Of a DNA stretch of 42,107 bases, positions 16,324-25,068 are shown in pieces; positions within the stretch are counted from its first letter, which is position 1, and each line of letters opens with the position of its first letter. The stretch is from contig JAFEAB010000034.1 in the NCBI GenBank assembly GCA_018266615.1, positions 1 to 42,107 of the forward strand. The letters are read 5' to 3'. The notes below the pieces were generated by a model. That model saw only the letters and a list, made by a program, of their open reading frames with translations, had not been told where the DNA came from and ran no database searches. This stretch comes from Bacteroidota bacterium. Lineage in GTDB: Bacteria > Bacteroidota > Bacteroidia > Chitinophagales > Chitinophagaceae. Both the position numbers and the translations under genes were made by a program.

Positions 16324-16698
16324 TTAAAGATCCTCTTCCCGTTCCAGCATCAATATGGCTGATTGGGGAACGATAAAATATTTTTCTTTTTCAAAGATAA
16401 CTTCTGTGGCAGAAGCCTGCAGGAAGATTGCAAGGTCTCCTTCCCTGGTTTGAAGGGGAAGGTACTTGACTTTTTCTTCCTCCCCTTTCCATTGCTCGTC
16501 TTCCTCCATGGGTAACGGCAATGCATAACCCGGGCCGGTTTTAATAACGTACCCCTGTTGCACCTTTTCCTTTTCCTGAACACCGGGAGGCAGGTAAAGG
16601 CCGCTATCGGTACGATCTGTGGAGGTGGTAGGTTTTATAAGTACCCGATCTCCAATTATTATTATCCTTTTAAACTTATTATCCGGGGTGATATACAT
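16324..16698 (-). CDS. GroES-like co-chaperonin (Cpn10 family), stand-alone
   Basis: This 124-residue protein has the Cpn10 fold signature: RVLIKPTTSTDRTDSGLYLP with the mobile-loop position, then GYVIKTGPG, and a C-terminal EVIFEKEKYFIVPQSAIL strand pair. A charged insertion, about residues 60-80 and rich in Glu and Lys, makes it longer than canonical GroES (about 97). No groEL is adjacent, so this is probably the divergent paralogue found alone in many Bacteroidota rather than the main GroES. Whether it binds GroEL cannot be judged. It is convergent with preA and divergent from tRNA-Lys. Confidence 0.8.
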   Translation of the reverse strand: MYITPDNKFKRIIIIGDRVLIKPTTSTDRTDSGLYLPPGVQEKEKVQQGYVIKTGPGYALPLPMEEDEQWKGEEEKVKYLPLQTREGDLAIFLQASATEVIFEKEKYFIVPQSAILMLEREEDL

Positions 16699-16779
16699 CG
16701 TTCTGAAATAAAATACAAATTTACATCCTTAGAAAAATGATCCCGAAAGAAAATCATTTATTATCTTGCAGCCCTTTCC

Positions 16780-16852
<73 letters not shown>

Positions 16853-16944
16853 CAATACTTAGGTTAAATTCAAGTATAAATGAAACGCTGGCCCTTTGGG
16901 TCATTTTCATTTTACCCGAGGGAGCTTCATTCATCCATCTTACA

Positions 16945-18204
16945 ATGAAGGCAACTTTACTTTTAATTTTTGGAATTTTTACATCCGCCATTGCCCTGCC
17001 TCAAAAAACCCAACGTGTGTTGTTTATAGGGAATAGTTATACCGGTGTAAACAACCTTCCCCAGATAATTGCAAATATTGCACTTCCTGAAGGAGATACT
17101 TTAATTTTTGATAGCAACACACCCGGCGGGCAGACCCTCCAGGGGCATTCGAATAATACGACCACCATCAACAAGATCATGGCAGGGAACTGGAACTATG
17201 GGGTATTGCAGGAACAAAGCCAATTGCCTTCATTCGGTCTTGCACAGGTTCAACAAAGTGTATTCCCTTATGCCCGCCTGCTCGATAGCCTGATCAAAAC
17301 CTATAATCCCTGTGCAGAAACCATGTTTTATATGACCTGGGGAAGAAAAAATGGGGATGCATCCAATTGTTCCAATTGGCCTCCGGTTTGCACTTATAAT
17401 GGGATGGATAGTTTATTATATTTACGGTACATGATGATGGCAGAAAATAATAATGCCATCGTTTCCCCGGTAGGCGCTGTGTGGAGATACATCCGGGAAA
17501 ATTATCCATCCATAGAATTATACCAGGCAGATGAGAGCCACCCTTCCGTGGCTGGATCCTATGCAGCAGCCTGTTGCTTTTATACCACTATATTTCGCAA
17601 AAACCCACTTTTAATTTCAAACAATTATTCCCTACCCGCCTCCCTTGCTGCGAATATCAGGCAGGCAGTAAAAACAGTTGTTTTCGACAATCTGCTGAAT
17701 TGGCATGTTGGAGAATATGATCCTAAGGCAGATTTTAATTATAGTGTTAACGGAAATTCCGTAACCCTGGAGAATATCTCAACCAATACATCCAGTTACC
17801 ATTGGGGCTTTGGAGATGGAAGTAGTTCTTCTTTGCCTTCGCCCACCCACCTATATGCCAATCCGGGAAATTACCCTGTAACCCTGGTTGCTAAACATTG
17901 TGGAAGAACCGACAGTATCACCCAATTAATATCAATTGAACCCGGTTCCGGTAGTGGAGGAAACAATACGGATAGTCTCATTACGATTTACCCCAATCCG
18001 GCAACCCAAAATATTGTGATACATTCAAATCAAAATTCTATAGGAAGGGTTTTCACTGTTTACAATATAGAAGGAAGAAAAATTTTAACCGGGAAATTAA
18101 ATGCGGAGAAAACAAGAGTAGCATTGGATCATTTACCGGGCGGACTATATATTATCAGTATAGATAACCTTTTCAAACAAAAGATAAAGCTAACAAAATA
18201 CTAA
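16945..18204 (+). CDS. Secreted SGNH/DUF4886-like protein with PKD and T9SS sorting domains
   Basis: The protein has about 419 residues and starts at the ATG at 16945; an upstream in-frame GTG would read through tRNA-Lys and is rejected. A signal peptide is followed by an SGNH-hydrolase-like domain with RVLFIGNSYTG (Ser nucleophile region) and DESHPSVAGSYAA (Asp-His region), as in DUF4886. A PKD-like domain (WGFGDGSSSS, HLYANPGNYPVTL) follows. A type A T9SS sorting domain starting at ITIYPNPATQNI ends in KIKLTKY. It is predicted to be exported by the Por system and to act as an esterase or acetylesterase on polymers outside the cell; the substrate is unknown. Confidence 0.88.
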   Translation: MKATLLLIFGIFTSAIALPQKTQRVLFIGNSYTGVNNLPQIIANIALPEGDTLIFDSNTPGGQTLQGHSNNTTTINKIMAGNWNYGVLQEQSQLPSFGLAQVQQSVFPYARLLDSLIKTYNPCAETMFYMTWGRKNGDASNCSNWPPVCTYNGMDSLLYLRYMMMAENNNAIVSPVGAVWRYIRENYPSIELYQADESHPSVAGSYAAACCFYTTIFRKNPLLISNNYSLPASLAANIRQAVKTVVFDNLLNWHVGEYDPKADFNYSVNGNSVTLENISTNTSSYHWGFGDGSSSSLPSPTHLYANPGNYPVTLVAKHCGRTDSITQLISIEPGSGSGGNNTDSLITIYPNPATQNIVIHSNQNSIGRVFTVYNIEGRKILTGKLNAEKTRVALDHLPGGLYIISIDNLFKQKIKLTKY

Positions 18205-18262
18205 CCCGGTCAATCCGCAAATTGTTCCATAATTTAAAGCGAAAAATGAATGCGTTGCCATT

Positions 18263-18709
18263 CTATTCCATCCTGGGAGGGATTATATAAACCGGAACTA
18301 CGGCATGCCGTATCACATACTCTGCTACGGAGCCGGTAAGAATTTTACCTATTGCCGAGCGGCCATGCGTGCCCATTACTATCACATCGGCATTCCAGTC
18401 AATGGAAGCCTTAATTATTTCCTTTTCCGGAATTCCTTCCGGAATAAAGGTTTCCGTTTGACTAGAAACATTGTATTTTTCAATTAATTCTTTAATTGTA
18501 CCCTCTGCCTCATCGCGTAAAATAGACCTTATCTGAACCAGGGTAATTCCCAAATCGGCGCTAACTACTTCTTTTGAAACATCTACAACATAAATCAATC
18601 CAACCCTGGCGCCCAAATTTTGGGCCAATACAAACCCGGCATGAACGGCCATCTCCGAATACCTGGTTTTATCAACTGCAATTAAAATCTTTTCAAAACC
18701 TGTTTTCAT
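18263..18709 (-). CDS. Universal stress protein (UspA family)
   Basis: This 148-residue single-domain cytoplasmic protein has the nucleotide-binding signature GTHGRSAIGKILTGSVAEYV near the C-terminus, which fits the ATP-binding subclass. The N-terminal IAVDKTRYSEMAVHAG strand-helix is also typical. It starts 14 bp after the stop codon of the crcB gene on the same strand, so the two are probably cotranscribed. The role in stress tolerance is known for the family only in general terms. Confidence 0.93.
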   Translation of the reverse strand: MKTGFEKILIAVDKTRYSEMAVHAGFVLAQNLGARVGLIYVVDVSKEVVSADLGITLVQIRSILRDEAEGTIKELIEKYNVSSQTETFIPEGIPEKEIIKASIDWNADVIVMGTHGRSAIGKILTGSVAEYVIRHAVVPVYIIPPRME

Positions 18710-18723
18710 AACAATCGGTTTAA

Positions 18724-19092
18724 TTATTTTACCAAAGTAAAGCCCAACATAGTGGCCAGTAACCCAATAACGACACTTAAAATCAGGTAAAGAAAAAAGT
18801 ATCCATAATCCCCCTGCTTATAAAGGCTAAGTCCTTCGTAAGAAAACGAGGAAAAAGTGGTAAACCCACCACATAAGCCGGTTATCAGGAACAACCTCCA
18901 TTCACTGGTAAAAAAGGCATATTTTTCGGCCACTGCAAAAAATAGCCCAATTAAAAAACAACCCAATATATTTACCAGAAAGGTGCCAAATGGGAAACTA
19001 ATACCCAGTATCCTGCTTACCCAAACCTGAGAAAGATACCGTAAAACACTTCCCAAGCCGCCGCCAAGCCAAATAATCCCCATTGCTTTCAT
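18724..19092 (-). CDS. crcB: Fluoride efflux channel CrcB/Fluc
   Basis: This 122-residue membrane protein has four hydrophobic helices. Family motifs are GGGLGSVLRYLSQ, FPFGTFLVNILGCFLIG with the pore Asn, and GLCGGFTTFSSFSYE, which carries the central Na+ site and the Phe box. It forms a dual-topology dimer exporting fluoride. The upstream region (19093-19230) was checked for the crcB-motif fluoride riboswitch and none was recognised. It is followed by the universal stress gene. Confidence 0.95.
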   Translation of the reverse strand: MKAMGIIWLGGGLGSVLRYLSQVWVSRILGISFPFGTFLVNILGCFLIGLFFAVAEKYAFFTSEWRLFLITGLCGGFTTFSSFSYEGLSLYKQGDYGYFFLYLILSVVIGLLATMLGFTLVK

Positions 19093-19230
19093 GAAAATAA
19101 AATTTAAAATATTATCTATATAAAGGTCGAAACATTTTCCTGAAAAATAGGCAATTTCAAAAATATTCCCTGCAAACCAAACTTAGGAAAGCTTTCCATT
19201 GTTGAAAGGGGAAATTCGCATTACCACTCA

Positions 19231-19950
19231 ATGCAGCACAGCAACTTTATTAAAATGGCGGGAACAACATTTGCCGAAAGAGTCATACAGTTTAACCGGG
19301 AACTTATTTATTCCGGAAAACTCCCAAAAGGGTTTCGGGTTTTAAATCCATACTTTGATAATCCCGAAACAATAAAAGTAATGGAGAAATTTTACAGGAA
19401 ATACTATAACGACAACCTGGAAAGGAAGTTTATCATTGGCATTAACCCGAGCCGGCATGGAGCGGGAGTTACCGGGGTACCCTTCACCGATACGAAACGG
19501 CTTGAAGGAATTTGTGGTATAAAGATGCAATCGGCCTATACCCATGAAGTATCTTCTGTTTTTATATATGAAATGATTAAGGCCCTGGGAGGAGCCAAAG
19601 AATTTTATAAAGAGTTTTATATTAATTCCCCTTTCCCGCTGGCCATCATCCGAAAAGGAAAAGATGGCGGCCCCTGGCTAAATGCGAATTATTATGATGA
19701 TCCCATACTTTTTGAAATGGTGAAAGACTTTATGATAGACTCCCTAAAAAAGCACATCAGTATGGGACTTAGCACATCAGAGGTTTTTATTCTTGGGAAA
19801 AAGAATGCCAATTTTATTAAGAAATTAAATCAGGAAGAAAAATTATTTGAAAAATTAAATATTCTTGAACATCCAAGGTATATTCAACAATACAAATCGA
19901 AGGAAAAGCAACTATATATTGATAAATACATACAGGCATTAAAGGGATAA
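19231..19950 (+). CDS. SMUG2-type uracil-DNA glycosylase family protein
   Basis: This 239-residue protein resembles the SMUG2 branch of the uracil-DNA glycosylase superfamily known from Bacteroidota. The active-site motif is FIIGINPSRHGAGVTGVPFTD (roughly residues 68-87). A second motif near the C-terminus is LEHPRYIQQY with His214, positioned like the His/Pro loop that inserts into DNA. It would excise uracil or another deaminated or oxidised pyrimidine in base-excision repair. The gene stands alone. Met9 (19255) is an alternative start. Assignment is from motif recognition only. Confidence 0.82.
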   Translation: MQHSNFIKMAGTTFAERVIQFNRELIYSGKLPKGFRVLNPYFDNPETIKVMEKFYRKYYNDNLERKFIIGINPSRHGAGVTGVPFTDTKRLEGICGIKMQSAYTHEVSSVFIYEMIKALGGAKEFYKEFYINSPFPLAIIRKGKDGGPWLNANYYDDPILFEMVKDFMIDSLKKHISMGLSTSEVFILGKKNANFIKKLNQEEKLFEKLNILEHPRYIQQYKSKEKQLYIDKYIQALKG

Positions 19951-20006
19951 TACTATGGCAAAATTCAATGCCTGCTTAGGCTCCCAAAAATTCCGGAGAA
20001 AAATAA

Positions 20007-21335
20007 TTAAAAATAGGTCCCTTCCTTCCGAATCATTTTCCCTATCACAATAACAGCATTTCCTGAAGGTTTTAATTGGAGGGAAATGGAGCCGGTATGC
20101 CGAAACCAGGGCCTGATCCCGTCTGGAATAAATCGAAAAAGTGAATCCGGAATCCGCGATGGGTATATTTCCAGGCTTCCTACTTCCAATTTATTGGTGA
20201 AATGAATTGGCGGATTCTCGTAATTCCCCAAAATAAATTTATTGGTTGAACCGGAAACAAATAAAGGCCATAACGGGAATCCCGTAAATCGCAACCGGCC
20301 CATTTCATTCTCCAACATTCCCCTTTGCTGCATCAGGGATAATATTTTGCCTGCTTCTTCTCCATTTGCCACCAATTCCATCACCGGTTCCGTAGAATGA
20401 ATAAGGATTGATTTTTTCACCTCCATAAAGTTCTCATCCAATTCAAAACTTATGGCGGTATCTGCCCGTTGCCGAAAACCATGCAGGGTTAAAGTCCAAG
20501 AATATCTATCATTAAGAAACAACGAATCAACCGGAAGGCCTACTAACTGCGACCATTTATGTACCATGGAATCAGAAAAAAAATTTAGATAGGCTGATGG
20601 AATTGGAGCAAGCGATAAATTAAGAACATCCCGGGGGGATTTTGAGACAGGGATTGCCTGAGGGTTGATTTTCGCTTTGGGAAAGATCGCCCCCACCAGA
20701 TTCACCTCAGCTCCCTTTACATCAATTCCTATAGATCCGGGTTTAGAAAAATACCGACCATTTCTAAACAGAAGGACCCCGTGGTGATCCGTATTTACAA
20801 ATGACCGGGCAAGGGCGCCGGAAAGGAATTTATGGTTGGAGAATAAGTCCATCTCCACCTTACTGATATCCGTTGCAGAGCAGGGGTAGCTTGCAAGGAT
20901 TACATTATCCCTTTCCACAAAAAAATGAATCCCTAATTCGCTGCTACTGTACAAAATACGCTCACCAAAATCCCTCCGCTGAAAATGGAATAGTTCTAAC
21001 GCTTCATTAAACTTCTTCCTGTTTTTAATTTGCAGGCGCAAATACCATTTATCGGCTGTCTGCCCGGCACAATGGAAAAAACATAAATAATCTGGCAGAA
21101 CAAAGATCTTACGCCAGTTAAGTTCCCTCTCCCGCTTTCTACCGGTTGAAAACCACCGGGAGGGATGTAGAATGAATTCTTTGAGGTAACTCCTGGCTAC
21201 ATTCTTAATATCCACAACGGCAACAATATCTGCAGATCCAGGAACCGAAGTATTATCGTACTTTTTATAAAAGAGAAAAATATATCCAAAAACCAAAAAT
21301 AAAATGGCAAGCAGGAAAATCCACCTCCTTATATT
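20007..21335 (-). CDS. Uncharacterised membrane-anchored protein, operon with 21338 and 23427
   Basis: The 443-residue protein begins with one strong transmembrane segment (about residues 5-25, WIFLLAILFLVFGYIFLFY) and is otherwise soluble, so it is probably anchored in the inner membrane and faces the periplasm. I do not recognise the family. It contains many beta-strand-like stretches and no obvious catalytic motif. Its ATG (21338-21336) shares one base with the TGA stop of the preceding gene (TGATG), indicating translational coupling. The overall size and style resemble the preceding protein, which suggests a shared envelope task. The reported 5' limit is approximate to that one-base overlap. 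Confidence 0.75.
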   Translation of the reverse strand, partial: NIRRWIFLLAILFLVFGYIFLFYKKYDNTSVPGSADIVAVVDIKNVARSYLKEFILHPSRWFSTGRKRERELNWRKIFVLPDYLCFFHCAGQTADKWYLRLQIKNRKKFNEALELFHFQRRDFGERILYSSSELGIHFFVERDNVILASYPCSATDISKVEMDLFSNHKFLSGALARSFVNTDHHGVLLFRNGRYFSKPGSIGIDVKGAEVNLVGAIFPKAKINPQAIPVSKSPRDVLNLSLAPIPSAYLNFFSDSMVHKWSQLVGLPVDSLFLNDRYSWTLTLHGFRQRADTAISFELDENFMEVKKSILIHSTEPVMELVANGEEAGKILSLMQQRGMLENEMGRLRFTGFPLWPLFVSGSTNKFILGNYENPPIHFTNKLEVGSLEIYPSRIPDSLFRFIPDGIRPWFRHTGSISLQLKPSGNAVIVIGKMIRKEGTYF

Positions 21336-21337
21336 CA

Positions 21338-23422
21338 TCAGTTCTGTTTATTTTGCTCATCCTGATCGACATTCTTTCTAATCTCTGCCACTTTTTCAAT
21401 CATCTCAAAAATACCAATCAGACTGTTTTCAAAACGGTCACTTATCTGAAAATTAGATTCAGCCACCAATTCTCCCTTTCGAAATCCTGAAAACGCATGG
21501 ATGGCAACCAGGTTTTGAGAAAGGTATTCTGCGATTTGCTTTCCTCCTTCGTCCTTAATTTGTGGCTTTATAGCATTCAAAATCCCTTTCAAATCAACGT
21601 AGGCAGCCAGGTTGTTTCCAGCTATCCTTTTAGAAGTTTCTTTATCCACGTCAAATGGCTGGCCGTGCATCACCTTTTGTATTACATCTATATTGGTTGT
21701 TACCACAAAACGGCCATCAGCCACCATAAAATAAAGGCTGTTTAAAACAGATTCTTCCTCCGGGAACTTCAATTCATAATAGTCGTTATGCTGGATATAA
21801 ATAAAATTATTCTTTTCAGCATACTTCAACGGAAGCGCAAGGGCCTTTTGAACAAAATCAGATCGACGGGTATCCATCACAAAACTAAAATCAGGAGATG
21901 GCTGATCCTTAATTTTTTCAACCGGCTGATACTCAAAATTTGAATCATACTCGTAACGGGTGTACTTCACCTGTTTGGTTCCAAGGCCATGAAGCACCAT
22001 TAAATAATTGCCGGGAAACAAATCGGAAATCCCCTTTTCGTCAATTATGATTTCCATAAGATCAACATATAACCCAATCAAATCGCTATATTCCTTCGTA
22101 TAATTATAGTATGAAAAATACTTTTTCAACTGGTTGTAATAAGACCGGATGGCAGCTTCCGAATTAAAGGATACAGAAACATACCCCAGGTTTTGGGGAT
22201 TAATAAACCCCGCAGTTGACTTCCGCGCATGCTGTTTATACAACGCTTTCAATTCTTTACGGGTATTGTCTGAAAAGGTATAAGTGCGCGTTTCCGTATG
22301 AACTTTATCTTTTAAAAAATAAAAATTTATCCCTGTGCAAAAACCTTCATTCGCTTCAGCCGGGGCATCCGTCAAGTCGGTGAATTCAATAAAAGGAGAA
22401 AATGATTTGTTTAATACGGTTCCCCCGAACAATTTAAAGACACTATTCGTATTAAGCCAAACAGACAGTCCGGCGCTGTTATCCATCACTCTATCATAGC
22501 CAGAAACCATCGAAACCGGTGGGTAAATATTTTTAAAATGGTTGGATGAAATGCTGTCTGCAAAAAAGCGAACCCGATATTTTGCAATACTATCCTGACG
22601 TTTTTTCCATTGATCATAGGAATCATTATCTAAAGGGAAATAAGGAATACTATGGGCAGAGTCGGATGGAACTTCTTCATCCTGAACCACGGGGGGTTCC
22701 ATCGTGATTTCATTTTCCGAATTGGATTCTTTTTTATTCTTTCCTTTTGCAGGTTCTGCGGAACCTTTTTTCTTTCGGGTTTTACCTGTTGATTTTTTCT
22801 TCTTTTCAGCATTTCCTTTATCCTGCGGAGTTACAATGGCAATAGAATCTGATTGCAAATCTCCATCCTGCATAGGGGGAGCCAAATCCATTGAATCAAC
22901 AGGCGCAATTTCCACGAGGCTATCCAAATCTGAATAACCGTTATAGAATTCCTCTCTTTTCCCCATAAAAACTCCTGAAATAAACACCCCATTGGTACCA
23001 TTCCAGGCAATGGCACTGTTAGCAGACAGGTACAGCATTTCAAAACCATCTCGTTTTAGAGGCCTTAGCTCTGCTCCGTAATTGGCATCTACCAGGTTTA
23101 TAAAATTTTTAAGATTATTGATATGGAATAAGGTAACAAACCCCAAAATACTGTCCTGCGAGAGGGCATATTGATAAATATCCGAGGAGAAATCTATTCC
23201 GGTTGAACTCAACGTATGCGCCGTATCTAAATGTAATGCTTTAAAAAAATCATTATTTACAATACCATACTTATCCAACGTCGTAATCGGGATGGTATTG
23301 GTAAGCGTCTTTCCGGCATAGTGTACAATGCCAAATACATTTTGTGGGACCCGGGAGTTAAAATCCTGGGACCTGGCCACACTAAAAAAGAATATCCACA
23401 CAATAAACACAAGTTTCTTCAT
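21338..23422 (-). CDS. Uncharacterised exported protein, DUF4836-like
   Basis: The protein has about 694 residues from the Met at 23422, which gives a clean signal peptide (MKKLVFIVWIFFFSVARSQ); an ATG at 23455 would overlap the upstream gene. The N-terminal part (to about 180) has the repeated strand-helix look of DUF4836-type exported proteins. A low-complexity, Lys/Glu-rich linker follows (about 195-250, with KKKKSTGKTRKKKG). A long C-terminal region contains further similar units such as SFVMDTRRSDFVQKALALP. No catalytic motif is seen. It lies 4 bp after the lipoprotein gene and is coupled to the membrane protein gene downstream. The function is unknown. Confidence 0.75.
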   Translation of the reverse strand: MKKLVFIVWIFFFSVARSQDFNSRVPQNVFGIVHYAGKTLTNTIPITTLDKYGIVNNDFFKALHLDTAHTLSSTGIDFSSDIYQYALSQDSILGFVTLFHINNLKNFINLVDANYGAELRPLKRDGFEMLYLSANSAIAWNGTNGVFISGVFMGKREEFYNGYSDLDSLVEIAPVDSMDLAPPMQDGDLQSDSIAIVTPQDKGNAEKKKKSTGKTRKKKGSAEPAKGKNKKESNSENEITMEPPVVQDEEVPSDSAHSIPYFPLDNDSYDQWKKRQDSIAKYRVRFFADSISSNHFKNIYPPVSMVSGYDRVMDNSAGLSVWLNTNSVFKLFGGTVLNKSFSPFIEFTDLTDAPAEANEGFCTGINFYFLKDKVHTETRTYTFSDNTRKELKALYKQHARKSTAGFINPQNLGYVSVSFNSEAAIRSYYNQLKKYFSYYNYTKEYSDLIGLYVDLMEIIIDEKGISDLFPGNYLMVLHGLGTKQVKYTRYEYDSNFEYQPVEKIKDQPSPDFSFVMDTRRSDFVQKALALPLKYAEKNNFIYIQHNDYYELKFPEEESVLNSLYFMVADGRFVVTTNIDVIQKVMHGQPFDVDKETSKRIAGNNLAAYVDLKGILNAIKPQIKDEGGKQIAEYLSQNLVAIHAFSGFRKGELVAESNFQISDRFENSLIGIFEMIEKVAEIRKNVDQDEQNKQN

Positions 23423-23426
23423 CCTA

Positions 23427-24104
23427 TTATTTTTGAAGGGTAATTTGATTATCAATTTTTGTTCTTCCCTTAATCAGGTCGATGGCAGAACTCTTCAACA
23501 TGACGGCCCGTCCATTTGCAGAAATTTTACTTTTTGGATTTTGTACAGATAGGATGTTCCTATTGAATCTGTATATAGAGGTATAGGTGGCATCTGAGAA
23601 GATTTCCCGATCAGCAAGGCTCATTTTTCTATACTCGACTCCAAGGGCAAAATTATTGACTCTAAGAAAGGAGAAAGAAACCGGATCGTACCTGTAAATT
23701 TCCCGAAAGCCCTGATTTTGATCTTTCAGCTTTGCACCCAGTTGTTGCAGGGCGGCATTTACGTGGCTTATTCGGGAAAATTTAAAATCCAGCGTGGCAA
23801 TGAAGTTATTAAAATCAATTTGGGTGTTTACGTCTGAAAGCCCGTCCATATTTTCCAGCTTTTCTTTCAGATCGGAAGCGCTCTTTTGTATTTCTGCTTT
23901 TGAGGGAACCCTGTGCCCATTTACCTTCTTCATTTTCAATATCGAATTGAGCTGGGTCCGGCTTCGGCTAAGGTTTACCACCAATTGCATGCTGCCTGTT
24001 CCGTTATCCTGAAGGGTAAGTTGTTCAATCATATCGAAACAGCCCTGGAGAAAAAAGCTCGAACCAATCAGGATTAAAAGGAAGTACTTTTTCAATTCCG
24101 GCAT
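23427..24104 (-). CDS. Uncharacterised lipoprotein, first gene of a three-gene operon
   Basis: This 225-residue protein has a lipoprotein signal ending FLQGC (Cys22). The mature part begins with a strand-rich segment, LTLQDNGTGSMQLVVNLS, then a helical region (about 60-95). This pattern resembles small exported lipoproteins of Bacteroidota whose N-terminus reads like a viral-spike- or beta-barrel-associated strand. I recognise no named family. It is followed after 4 bp by the large exported protein, so the three genes likely form one unit. A strong hairpin with a T-tract lies just 31 bp upstream of its start. Confidence 0.75.
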   Translation of the reverse strand: MPELKKYFLLILIGSSFFLQGCFDMIEQLTLQDNGTGSMQLVVNLSRSRTQLNSILKMKKVNGHRVPSKAEIQKSASDLKEKLENMDGLSDVNTQIDFNNFIATLDFKFSRISHVNAALQQLGAKLKDQNQGFREIYRYDPVSFSFLRVNNFALGVEYRKMSLADREIFSDATYTSIYRFNRNILSVQNPKSKISANGRAVMLKSSAIDLIKGRTKIDNQITLQK

Positions 24105-24134
24105 TAAACAAATCTATATCATTCCGGCAAACTG

Positions 24135-24163
24135 AAAAAAGAAACCCGGTCTTTCCGACCGGG
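24135..24163 (-). terminator. Rho-independent terminator (minus strand)
   Basis: CCCGGTC/GACCGGG (24145-24151/24157-24163) forms a perfect 7-bp stem with a TTTCC loop on the plus strand. Read on the minus strand it is followed by TTTCTTTTTTC. It probably ends the fdx-iscX-kdsC-ubiA-maf transcript, about 300 bp after maf. It also lies very near the start of the next minus-strand gene (24104). On the minus strand TAGATTTG (4 bp before that ATG) resembles a -7 promoter box. Confidence 0.75.
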
Positions 24164-24468
24164 CTCCTACTTGGGATTGTTTGGGCTTTTCAAAAAGGTA
24201 ATTATCTGTATTAAGATAAATCGGGAAAAGAACAGTCGGTAAGATAAGTTTATCGGATACTGAAATTAATATGTGCAATTTACACATTGAATCCTGTGTT
24301 ACCATCCATATCATTGAAAAAATATCTTAAATTTTCTGCTAAAAGTCGCTGTCAGCCTGAATTACAACACGGAAGCCGGCTTTGGAACCTGCATTTTGAA
24401 TTTATTCTATTTACTATTCCGGTGATCGGGGAAACGATACATAGGGGGCCAGAAAGGAATACCCCAAA
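24164..24468. other. Non-coding interval after maf
   Basis: About 300 bp lie between the maf stop and the minus-strand terminator. I see no gene. It may be the 3' UTR of the maf operon. Confidence 0.4.
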
Positions 24469-25068
24469 TTAAGTTTTGGGTAAAATAACCTGATCCAGTT
24501 GCCGCAATGCTTCCATTACCCGGCTTACAGGCAACCCCATCACATTATAGAAATCTCCCCGGATGGAATGGATTCCTACTACCCCAATCCATTCCTGAAT
24601 GGCATAGGCTCCGGCTTTATCGTATGGTTTGAACCCGTCCACATAAAAGCAAATCTGTGATTCGGTTAAGGGGTGAAACCGCACCTCCGTTACATCAAAA
24701 AATTCAATATCCTTTATAACGCTTTTTATACATACGCCGGTTATTACCTGGTGCACATTCCCGGAGAGTTTTTGAAGGATCCGGATAGCGTCTTCCCGAT
24801 CTACCGGCTTTCCAATTATTTCGCCTTCACAAACCACTATGGTATCTGCGGCAATTACTACCCTTTTCTTATCAGAATGATTCCAAACCGCATCCGCCTT
24901 CCGTTTTGCAATCTGAAGAGCTACTGCTTCGGGGCTTGTGCCCATTTTAAACGATTCATCTGCTTCACTTACCTGCACTTCAAAATCGACACAAGCCCAT
25001 TCTAAAAGTTGTTTGCGCCTGGGCGATTGAGAGGCGAGAATAACAGGCCGGGTTATAAATGAATTCAT
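24469..25068 (-). CDS. maf: Maf family nucleotide pyrophosphatase
   Basis: This 199-residue Maf/Ham1-like protein begins with the family signature VILASQSPRRKQLLEW and has VVIAADTIVV with the catalytic Asp. Such enzymes hydrolyse dTTP, UTP or modified pyrimidine triphosphates and are thought to clean the nucleotide pool. The exact specificity (YhdE-like dTTP/UTP versus YceF-like) cannot be fixed by eye. The start overlaps the ubiA stop by 4 bp, so the two are translationally coupled. It is the last gene of its operon. Confidence 0.93.
   Translation of the reverse strand: MNSFITRPVILASQSPRRKQLLEWACVDFEVQVSEADESFKMGTSPEAVALQIAKRKADAVWNHSDKKRVVIAADTIVVCEGEIIGKPVDREDAIRILQKLSGNVHQVITGVCIKSVIKDIEFFDVTEVRFHPLTESQICFYVDGFKPYDKAGAYAIQEWIGVVGIHSIRGDFYNVMGLPVSRVMEALRQLDQVILPKT

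Noticed and set aside
19093..19230. Fluoride riboswitch before crcB
   Set aside because: The crcB-motif pseudoknot sequence was not recognised in the upstream region.
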